A stretch of DNA of 64,000 bases from Candidatus Obscuribacter sp. (lineage in GTDB: Bacteria > Cyanobacteriota > Vampirovibrionia > Obscuribacterales > Obscuribacteraceae). The notes under the pieces are model-generated. The model made no database searches and had not been told where the DNA came from. It worked only from the letters and a program-made list of their open reading frames with translations. The position numbers were made by a program, and so were the translations under genes. Below are positions 58,085 to 64,000 of the stretch, one piece after another (the stretch's first letter is position 1; each line of letters starts with the position of its first letter). The stretch is from assembly GCA_016718315.1 (NCBI GenBank), contig JADKDV010000009.1, forward strand, positions 1 through 64,000, written 5' to 3'.

Positions 58085-59509
58085 TTATACAGTCAATGCC
58101 TTCTGCTTCGCTGCACCCTGACTGGTGCCTTTTGCCAGACTGTCGATCGCCTCTTTCAGGGCTTCTACTAGCTGGTCGATTTCTTCTACTGTGTTCATCT
58201 CGGTAACAGCAATCAAAATTGAATTTTTGATGCTAGCAAAATTGGTGGTCAGATTAATGCCAGCCAGAATACCTTTGCTCTTTAAATTATCAAGAAGTGC
58301 TTGAGCATCCACAGGTACTGATAGGGCAAACTCATTAAAGAACGGTTTGTCGAAAGTCAGTTTGACACCGCTTATGGCCGTTAGTTTGTCGGCTAGATAG
58401 TGTGCTCTTTGCACGCCGATGTTGGAGAGGTCGTACAAACCTTTGGGACCGACACAGGTGAGATAAACCAGCATAGCCAGGGCATTTAGTGCCTGGTTGG
58501 TGCAGATATTGCTGGTCGCTTTGGCCCGTCTGATGTGTTGTTCTCTGGTTTGCAGAGTCAGTGTAAATGCCTTTTGACCACGGTTATCGACAGTCATACC
58601 AGCTAGGCGTCCGGGCAATTGACGGATGTATTCAGTGCGGCAAGCCATATAACCAGCTGATGGCCCACCAAAGCTGAGGAAGTTGCCGCAGCTCTGAGCG
58701 TCACCAACGACGATATCGGCACCCTGGTCGCCAGGGGCTTTGAGCATACCGAGACTAATAGGATCGGTGACAACCAGGAGTAGTGAGCCTGCTTTATGTG
58801 TTTCGTCAGCAAGTGCTTGCAAATCTTCGAGACAACCAAAATAGTTGACGTACTGCACGATGACACAGGCTGTATCAGCATTTACAACTTTTTTGAGGTC
58901 TTCGACACTGGTTGTACCATTGGTCAAAGGCGCGTCAATCAAAGTCAAAGGCAAATCGCAAGAGCGGGCATAGGTCTCAAGTACCATGCGGTACTCAGGA
59001 TTGATTGCCATTGATGCCACGATATGTTTGCGGTTATTCAGTCGTACAGACATATAGGCTGCTTCAGCCAGGGCTGTCGGTCCGTCGTACATCGAGGCGT
59101 TAGCTACATCCATGCCTGTAATCAGACATATTGCAGTTTGAAATTCATAAATAGCTTGCAGGCTGCCCTGGCTCACTTCAGGCTGATAGGGAGTGTAAGC
59201 AGTGGCAAATTCTGAGCGCGAGATAATGGTAGGTACAACCGCTGGCACAAAACGACGATAGCTGCCACCACCTAAAAATGAGCTTTGCTGCGAGGTTGGT
59301 TTGTTTTTAGCAGCAAGAGCTTTGAGATGCTGAGTCAATTCCAGCTCACTAAGTCCATCTTTCATAGTCAGTGCTTTGGCGCGGACTTCTTTAGGGATGT
59401 GGTCAAGCAGGTTTTCGAAGGTCTTAACACCAATTTCCTTGAGCATTTCTTGTCTATCTTCGGCTGTGGCCGGCAGATAAGGAAAGTTGAGGCATGTATC
59501 TTCTTGCAT
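58085..59509 (-). CDS. gcvPA: Glycine dehydrogenase (decarboxylating) subunit 1
   Basis: The N-terminal half of split-type P protein of the glycine cleavage system. ATG 59,509 (MQEDTCLNFPYLPATAEDRQ) is preferred over TTG 59,530 because AAGG lies about nine bases before it. Family motifs: FLGGGSYRRFVPAVVPTIIS, FATAYTPYQPEVSQGSLQAI, YEFQTAICLITGMDVANASM, YDGPTALAEAA, GDAQSCGNFLSFGGPSAGYM and ATSNICTNQALNALA. The PLP lysine belongs to the other subunit (gcvPB), which is not in this window, nor are gcvT and gcvH. The length is 474 residues. It diverges from pth. Confidence 0.92.
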   Translation of the reverse strand: MQEDTCLNFPYLPATAEDRQEMLKEIGVKTFENLLDHIPKEVRAKALTMKDGLSELELTQHLKALAAKNKPTSQQSSFLGGGSYRRFVPAVVPTIISRSEFATAYTPYQPEVSQGSLQAIYEFQTAICLITGMDVANASMYDGPTALAEAAYMSVRLNNRKHIVASMAINPEYRMVLETYARSCDLPLTLIDAPLTNGTTSVEDLKKVVNADTACVIVQYVNYFGCLEDLQALADETHKAGSLLLVVTDPISLGMLKAPGDQGADIVVGDAQSCGNFLSFGGPSAGYMACRTEYIRQLPGRLAGMTVDNRGQKAFTLTLQTREQHIRRAKATSNICTNQALNALAMLVYLTCVGPKGLYDLSNIGVQRAHYLADKLTAISGVKLTFDKPFFNEFALSVPVDAQALLDNLKSKGILAGINLTTNFASIKNSILIAVTEMNTVEEIDQLVEALKEAIDSLAKGTSQGAAKQKALTV

Positions 59510-59655
59510 CGACGAGCACCTTGTTTGCAACTAATAAAAATGTGACCTTACATAAGTGTATCCTCTACACAGCGGCATTTCTCAGGGGATTGATGAGAGT
59601 TTTCTCGCTCAGCGATTTGCTACTCTTGTAATGTCCTCTTTTGTGGTGTTTTGAC

Positions 59656-60318
59656 ATGGCTCTCAAGGTCATTGTGGGGCTGGGCAATCCCGGTCTCGAA
59701 TACGAAAATACAAGGCATAACGCCGGTTTTTTATTGTTAGACAGGCTCAGCACTGCTATTGGTGCGCAGTTTAGGGATTCCAAACCTTTGCGCTGTGCCT
59801 ATGCCAAGCTCAAGCACGATGGGCAGGACCTTTTGCTTGTCAAGCCGCTTACCTATATGAATCTTTCGGGTGAGAGCGTTTCTGCCTGCTTACATTTCTA
59901 TAAGGCGGAGCCCAGCCACTTACTTGTCATCCATGACGACGTCAGTTTGCCTTTAGGTAGATTGCGCTTTCAAGTAGGCGGTGGAGCCGGCGGCCAGCAT
60001 GGCATCGAGTCAATCATCAAATGTCTCTCTGGCTCTAAAAGTTTTGACCGACTAAAAATCGGTGTGGGTCCCGATCCTGGCGGTGCTCGTCGGGCCAACT
60101 ATGTACTTGGTCGCTTTAGCCAGGACGACTGGACGATTTTGGACAAAGTCTTTGCTACATCTAAAGATGGTCTTTTGAGCTGGATTAGCAGAGACACGGC
60201 TTTTGTCGCCAACAAATACAACAATGTCAATTTTGCACCGGCACCACCACCACCAGAGGTAGCGCCACAAGTAATGCCAAATTCAGGGCCAAAAATCGAA
60301 TCTGGCGAAAATATTTGA
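59656..60318 (+). CDS. pth: Peptidyl-tRNA hydrolase
   Basis: Releases tRNA from stalled peptidyl-tRNA. ATG 59,656 (MALKVIVGLGNPGLEYENTR) is the family start; the frame's extra upstream codons are not needed. The catalytic His is in NTRHNAGFLLLDRL; LVKPLTYMNLSGESV, DDVSLPLGRLRFQVGGGAGG then QHGIESII, and FDRLKIGVGPDPG are present. At 220 residues it carries a Pro-rich C-terminal extension (APAPPPPEVAPQ). It lies upstream of the oxidase operon on the same strand with a gap of 380 bases. Confidence 0.96.
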   Translation: MALKVIVGLGNPGLEYENTRHNAGFLLLDRLSTAIGAQFRDSKPLRCAYAKLKHDGQDLLLVKPLTYMNLSGESVSACLHFYKAEPSHLLVIHDDVSLPLGRLRFQVGGGAGGQHGIESIIKCLSGSKSFDRLKIGVGPDPGGARRANYVLGRFSQDDWTILDKVFATSKDGLLSWISRDTAFVANKYNNVNFAPAPPPPEVAPQVMPNSGPKIESGENI

Positions 60319-60699
60319 GTTTTTGCTGGAGCAAGGCCTTCCAGAAGACGTCTCTTTGCAAGGTTTTCTGCCGCCTCATTACATCAGATTTTTCTCACAA
60401 TGTATGCGGGGTAATTAGTTGCTGACTGCTTGGCAGCCGGGTGAAAACGGGGTTCAGTTTCTGATTGGCGGTCTGATCGCTATCTTTTCGTTATGTATTG
60501 GATTATGGCACGATAGAGTTACCGGTTACGCTTTGTATCAAAGACTGAGACGTGGTGAGGATACTGCCACGGCGCTGAAATAATTTTGAGTGAAAACTCA
60601 TGCAAGTAGTATGGGAGATGGGTGTTGTCAGTAGCCTAAAATCATCCAGAGTCTAGGAAATATTCTTAGATCTGGGGCACTTCAAAGGAAGTTCGTTAA
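60319..60699. other. Region between pth and ccoN
   Basis: Contains the 54-residue membrane ORF listed at 60419-60583. Before it, at about 60,325-60,416, the frame MLEQGLPEDVSLQGFLPPHY is open for roughly 31 codons and ends in a TAG right before the next TTG start; it may be a short leader ORF or nothing. The last 110 bases should hold the ccoN promoter, but no convincing -35/-10 pair or FNR-type palindrome was found. AAGGAA at 60,685 is the ccoN ribosome site. Confidence 0.4.
60419..60583 (+). CDS. Small single-pass membrane protein upstream of the cbb3 operon
   Basis: TTG 60,419 gives 54 residues: a short polar start (MLTAWQPGENG), one hydrophobic segment (VQFLIGGLIAIFSLCIGLWH) and a basic, charged tail (YALYQRLRRGEDTATALK). 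It has no strong ribosome site. The composition looks coding and it is co-directional with the oxidase genes, so it may be an accessory subunit, but no family is recognised. Confidence 0.4.
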   Translation: MLTAWQPGENGVQFLIGGLIAIFSLCIGLWHDRVTGYALYQRLRRGEDTATALK

Positions 60700-62115
60700 G
60701 TGAGCAGTTTGGCACAAGCAAGTTTGCTAGATCGGTTTTTTAGCCCGAGAGAGGGGAGCGCAAGTCGCAATTTCTTTCTCTCCGCGCTCTGGTGGTCAGT
60801 TCTCGGTATGAGCGCTGGCATGTTTGCCGCGTCGGAATTTTCGATGCCGGATCTAATCCGCGGCGTACCACAACTCTCCATGCCGCACTTACGTATGTGG
60901 CACGTCAACGCTGTGGCGGTTGGCTGGCTCTCCATGGGCTATGTCGGCTCCATGTTCCACATGATTCCTGTACTCTGCAAGACCAAGCTTTATAGCGAGC
61001 GTCTCGGCAACTTCACCATGTGGGCCTGGAACTTGATCATGATTGGTGCATTTTGCACCCTGCTCAATGGCAACACTGAAGGTCGCGAATACGCAGAGTT
61101 GGGCGCTATCCTCGACACTCTCGTAGTAGTCGGTCTGGTGCTCACCGCTTTCAACCTTTATATGACCATCGTTAATCGTAAGGTCAAAAAACTCTATGTA
61201 TCTCTCTGGTACTTCCTGGGTTCGCTTTTCTGGTTCCCACTAGTATGGGTTATCGGTCAGCGTACATTCGTTGCTCTGCCCGGTCTCAACGACGCTATCA
61301 TCGGTTGGTTCTACGGACACAACATCCTTGGTATGTGGTTCACCACAGTTGGTGTCGGCATGATGTACTTCCTCGTACCTCGCTTCACCAAAGCTCCTCT
61401 ATATAGTCACGGTCTTTCGATGTTGGGCTTCTGGGGCATCGCTCTATTTTATGCTCCCACCGGTACCCACCACATCTTGCAATCACCAGTGCCAGAGTGG
61501 CTCAAGGCTATCGCCGTTATCTCTTCTATCTTCCTTTTGGTACCGGTACTGACAGTACTCACTAACTTCTTTATGACAATGAAGGGTAAGTGGGGTCAAC
61601 CAACTACCGATTTGCCTCTGCGCTTTGCCGTTACTTCCTGCATGTTCTATCTGGTTACTTGTACGCAAGGACCATTCCAAGCAACTCGCTGGATTAACTG
61701 GTATTTGCACTTCACACAATGGGTTGTCGGTCACGCTCACTTAGCGCTACTTGGTACATTCTCATTTATTCTTACTTCTTCTTTTTATTACTGCATGCCG
61801 AGACTTACTGGCAAAGAGTGGCACAGCGAAGGTTTGATTCGCGCCCACTACTGGCTCAAGTTTCTCGGCTTTATGTTAATGATGACTTCACTCACCACCG
61901 CTGGTTTGATTCAGTCGGCTGGTTGGGCAATGGGTATACCTGTTGACCAGTGGGGTCTGGCCATTAGACCGTACTGGTTCCTCAGAACTATCAGCGGTCT
62001 GATGATCGTGTTGGGTCAACTAATATTTGCCTACAACACTTACAAAACGCTTTACTCACCTAAGCCCAGTGGTGCTGATGTGAAAGCCAAGGCAGCTCGG
62101 GAGGTCAAAGTCTAA
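60700..62115 (+). CDS. ccoN: cbb3-type cytochrome c oxidase subunit I
   Basis: Catalytic subunit of the high-affinity C-family terminal oxidase, in the inner membrane. GTG 60,700 has AAGGAA ten bases upstream. The 471 residues have about 12 membrane helices. Ligands seen: low-spin heme His68 in RMWHVNAVAVGW, CuB His207 in YGHNILGMW, the Tyr251 and His257/His258 pair in YAPTGTHHIL (the C-family tyrosine position), and His345/His347 in VVGHAHLALLG for the two hemes. All essential residues are intact, so the enzyme should reduce oxygen and conserve energy. The stop TAA shares its last base with the next ATG, so translation is coupled. Confidence 0.95.
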   Translation: MSSLAQASLLDRFFSPREGSASRNFFLSALWWSVLGMSAGMFAASEFSMPDLIRGVPQLSMPHLRMWHVNAVAVGWLSMGYVGSMFHMIPVLCKTKLYSERLGNFTMWAWNLIMIGAFCTLLNGNTEGREYAELGAILDTLVVVGLVLTAFNLYMTIVNRKVKKLYVSLWYFLGSLFWFPLVWVIGQRTFVALPGLNDAIIGWFYGHNILGMWFTTVGVGMMYFLVPRFTKAPLYSHGLSMLGFWGIALFYAPTGTHHILQSPVPEWLKAIAVISSIFLLVPVLTVLTNFFMTMKGKWGQPTTDLPLRFAVTSCMFYLVTCTQGPFQATRWINWYLHFTQWVVGHAHLALLGTFSFILTSSFYYCMPRLTGKEWHSEGLIRAHYWLKFLGFMLMMTSLTTAGLIQSAGWAMGIPVDQWGLAIRPYWFLRTISGLMIVLGQLIFAYNTYKTLYSPKPSGADVKAKAAREVKV

Positions 62116-63059
62116 TGTACGGTTACAGGCTTGGTGCCATTGGTATTGTCACCACGTTCTTTATCATCATCTTCTCTACCGTGCTCATGCCCATGGTGCT
62201 CTTTCAACCTAAGGCAAGCGGTCATGGTAACGATTATCTGGCTACTCCTCCCAATATCGCTGACGCCGCTCGCGGCCGTCAGATATATGTAAGAGAAGGC
62301 TGCTTTTATTGCCACACGCAATTTACTCGTATCCAGGACAGAGGTTATGGACCACTCGTCAAAGAAGGCGATTATGTCTTTGAAACTCCTCACCAACTGG
62401 GTACTGCTCGTACTGGTCCAGACTTGACCAACGAAGGTGGAAGATTTCCTAGTGAATGGCAGAAGGCCCACTTAATCACTCCCCGTGTAGTCAAACCTGG
62501 CTCAATCATGCCCAGCTTTAGCTATCTCAGTGAAGCTGATATGAACGACCTAGTTGCTTATATCCAGACTCTTGGTAACAAGCGTACGGTTACTACCTTT
62601 GTCCAGGCGCCAGATGAGTATTTGCCTACCACCCCGCAAGGTCGCGGTCTGGCTGCTCGTAAAACTGTTGACACCAACAGTGATGCCGCCGCCAACGCTG
62701 GTCGTGGTATCTACACTCAAAACTGTGCAGCATGCCATGGTCTTGAAGGCCGCGGTAATGGTCCTAATGCCATCACCCTGGAGAAGAAGCCACCAAACCT
62801 GACACGCGACTACTACAAGCAATATCCTGATGAGTTCTGGTACTACCGTATCTCTGAAGGTGTAATCGGTACTCGCATGCCTCGCTTCCAGGAGATACTC
62901 TCCGAAGAACAGCGCTGGTACCTCACTGCTTATCTCAAAACTCTGCCCAAAGACCACGAAGAGACTGTCAATAGTCTTGATGATCTCAACGTAGTCGAAC
63001 CGGTCCATCTGCCTAAACTATCTAGACAGCAGTGGGAACCGCACCACGGTAAAGAATAA
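62115..63059 (+). CDS. ccoO: cbb3 oxidase subunit II (CcoO) fused to a second cytochrome c domain
   Basis: Membrane-anchored c-type cytochrome that feeds electrons to CcoN. One N-terminal helix (LGAIGIVTTFFIIIFSTVLM) anchors it. The CcoO-like part has heme motif CFYCH (residues 63-67), GTARTGPDLTNEGGRFPSEW, HLITPRVVKPGSIMPSF with Met132 as a likely axial ligand, and LVAYIQTLG. A linker leads to a second heme domain with CAACH (204-208) and GTRMPRF (Met255). At 314 residues it is about 100 longer than ordinary CcoO; the extra domain may stand in for CcoP. A CcoS-like gene follows 11 bases later. Confidence 0.85.
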   Translation: MYGYRLGAIGIVTTFFIIIFSTVLMPMVLFQPKASGHGNDYLATPPNIADAARGRQIYVREGCFYCHTQFTRIQDRGYGPLVKEGDYVFETPHQLGTARTGPDLTNEGGRFPSEWQKAHLITPRVVKPGSIMPSFSYLSEADMNDLVAYIQTLGNKRTVTTFVQAPDEYLPTTPQGRGLAARKTVDTNSDAAANAGRGIYTQNCAACHGLEGRGNGPNAITLEKKPPNLTRDYYKQYPDEFWYYRISEGVIGTRMPRFQEILSEEQRWYLTAYLKTLPKDHEETVNSLDDLNVVEPVHLPKLSRQQWEPHHGKE

Positions 63060-63070
63060 GGAGTCTATGT

Positions 63071-63310
63071 ATGTGTCCTAACTGTGTTCTAAATCAAGCC
63101 AGCCTCGGTGGTGGACTCTATGTAGCTTTTGGAGTCTGTGGACTATTTTTCATCATTGCCATGGCTGGCATTCTATGGGCATTCAAAAACGGCGAATTTG
63201 AAGATCTCGAATCAGTCAAATTTGAAATGCTCGACGATGGTGAAGAGCTGGTGCTTGGTGCTAAAGCTCAAAAAGCTGTTGAAAAGCTGAGAACACAGGA
63301 AAGCTCCTGA
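63071..63310 (+). CDS. ccoS: CcoS-like cbb3 oxidase assembly protein
   Basis: A 79-residue protein with a Cys pair (MCPNCVLN), one membrane segment (YVAFGVCGLFFIIAMAGILW) and the CcoS-like motif AFKNGEFEDLESVKFEMLDD just after it (WAxxxGQFDDLE in the family). CcoS is needed for heme/copper cofactor insertion into CcoN. It is longer at both ends than the usual 50-60 residues. The start uses ATG 63,071 after an AAGGAG-like site (AATAAGGAGTC). Confidence 0.75.
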   Translation: MCPNCVLNQASLGGGLYVAFGVCGLFFIIAMAGILWAFKNGEFEDLESVKFEMLDDGEELVLGAKAQKAVEKLRTQESS

Positions 63311-63368
63311 TAAAAGCTGAATCAGGGCGTCGAAAGGTACTAAATTTTGCAAGCTGGACGGAGAAGAA

Positions 63369-63524
63369 ATGGCTGAAGAAGTCAAAAACACAGAAGATGA
63401 CCACTACGAAGTAGTGTCTGAATACCGTATCGGTGAGGGTGCCCCGCCGCCTTTCCTGGTGATTTGTTTCATTCTCATCTTTATATACGCGGCAGTTTCG
63501 TGGGTTCCCTTCTTTGGTTATTAA
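63369..63524 (+). CDS. Small single-pass membrane protein of the oxidase operon
   Basis: ATG 63,369 (MAEEVKNTEDDHYEVVSEYR) gives 51 residues: an acidic cytoplasmic start, a short IGEGAPPP link and one C-terminal membrane helix (FLVICFILIFIYAAVSWVPF). A GGAGAAGAA site precedes it. Its place between ccoS and the cytochrome gene and its size fit a CcoQ- or CcoH-like accessory subunit, but sequence similarity is not visible. Confidence 0.55.
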   Translation: MAEEVKNTEDDHYEVVSEYRIGEGAPPPFLVICFILIFIYAAVSWVPFFGY

Positions 63525-63531
63525 TAGGCAG

Positions 63532-64000
63532 ATGTCAGTTACTAGTAAATCTAATTTGGTAAATTTAGTGGGCGTAAGGGCTATTTCTCTTGTGCTCGCA
63601 TTAGCGGCACTGCCAGCGGTGCTATCTCTCAGTGGTTGTGGTGACAGCAAAGTCACTCTCAGCCCCGATAACAAATTGGTCTCGACCAAGGTGACCGAAG
63701 GCGACAGAGAGCCAATCTGGCCCAACGACGACCCATCCATCCCCGATGGCAAAGGTGTCTATGCCGCGCAAAACTGCGCTCAGTGCCACGGCGCTGATGG
63801 CAAAGGCTCTGCCAAAGTGGATTTGTCCGACAAGACCTGGGCTCGCAAACAAAAGCCTGTTGAGCAGTACGACTTCATCACATTTGGCAAGCAAGGTGTT
63901 GATCACCCTGTCGTACGCGACAAACTAAGACCATCCGAAATCTGGAACCTGGTCTTTTATGTGCGCTCACTAAGTACTCCACCACTCACTGATACTGAAA
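63532..64000 (+). CDS. Lipoprotein cytochrome c, partial (runs off the window end)
   Basis: ATG 63,532 opens a frame still open at 64,000 (about 156 residues seen). The N-terminus has a hydrophobic export segment ending in a lipobox, LALAALPAVLSLSGC, so the protein should be a membrane-anchored periplasmic lipoprotein. The heme motif is CAQCH in YAAQNCAQCHGADGKGSAK, followed by typical class I cytochrome c helices (LRPSEIWNLVFYVRSLS). A Met ligand is not seen in the part available. It starts eight bases after the small membrane protein, so it is probably an electron donor or third subunit of this oxidase. Confidence 0.85.
   Translation, partial: MSVTSKSNLVNLVGVRAISLVLALAALPAVLSLSGCGDSKVTLSPDNKLVSTKVTEGDREPIWPNDDPSIPDGKGVYAAQNCAQCHGADGKGSAKVDLSDKTWARKQKPVEQYDFITFGKQGVDHPVVRDKLRPSEIWNLVFYVRSLSTPPLTDTE

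Noticed and set aside
1..64000. tRNA genes, rRNA genes, CRISPR arrays, transposons or prophage
   Set aside because: No cloverleaf-like sequence, direct-repeat array, transposase or phage structural gene was seen on either strand.

Overview
The window looks like a piece of a Gram-negative, respiring, non-photosynthetic bacterium. My best guess is a relative of the Melainabacteria/Vampirovibrionia (Obscuribacter-like sisters of Cyanobacteria). This is inference from gene content: lipid A/LPS core genes (waaA, lpxK, a family 9 glycosyltransferase), a cbb3-type oxidase, a BtpA homologue, the short HNH protein common in cyanobacterial genomes, split-type glycine dehydrogenase, frequent TTG/GTG starts and many secreted PDZ, TPR and VWA proteins. 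No tRNA, rRNA, CRISPR array or insertion sequence was seen.

Sequence quality is uneven. From base 1 to about 13,050 nearly every gene (yraN, serS, a membrane protein, a MocR/PdxR regulator, pdxS, pdxT, a LamG-type secreted protein and the first three quarters of a giant YD-repeat protein) is cut by many small indels and a few stops, although conserved motifs reappear perfectly when single bases are added or removed. After about 13,050 the genes are mostly clean, with isolated suspected indels in the YD-repeat tip, one downstream ORF, priA, a small hypothetical gene and a GAF/HD-GYP gene. The first 13 kb therefore look like poorly corrected sequence rather than genuine gene decay.

Layout. 1-6,350: yraN (minus), then serS, a membrane protein, pdxR-like, pdxS and pdxT (plus), with the regulator next to the PLP synthase it probably controls. 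6,700-15,800: a secreted lectin-like protein, then a giant secreted TPR / C39-like peptidase / YD-repeat protein with about seven interleaved beta-rich modules, a core domain and an AT-rich variable tip, followed by small orphan ORFs that could be immunity or accessory genes. 15,800-21,350 (minus): rpsB, tsf, pyrH, frr and glmS with three good terminators. 21,600-28,440 (plus): HNH protein, priA, waaA, lpxK and a heptosyltransferase-like gene behind a strong consensus promoter. 28,500-30,450: two unknown genes and a CDP-alcohol phosphatidyltransferase. 30,470-36,640: gyrB diverging from ribF and recF, then a Ser/Thr kinase with an N-terminal zinc-ribbon-like motif.

36,660-43,300: a divergent catabolic block. 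BtpA-like, cyclase and asparaginase genes lie on the minus strand; RidA, aldehyde dehydrogenase, an atypical SDR and a lysine-6-dehydrogenase-like enzyme lie on the plus strand. The plus-strand set could take an amino acid or aminomuconate-like compound through imine, semialdehyde and acid stages. 43,350-51,450: thioredoxin-like, M20 peptidase, TPR, TSUP permease, PhyH-type dioxygenase, and secreted PDZ and PDZ-VWA proteins. 51,450-59,510: acyl-CoA synthetase, an RNase J paralogue that has lost most metal ligands, GAF/HD-GYP, lepB and gcvPA. 59,650-64,000: pth, then a compact cbb3 oxidase operon (ccoN, a CcoO fused to a second cytochrome c domain, a CcoS-like protein, a small membrane protein and a lipoprotein cytochrome c running off the end).
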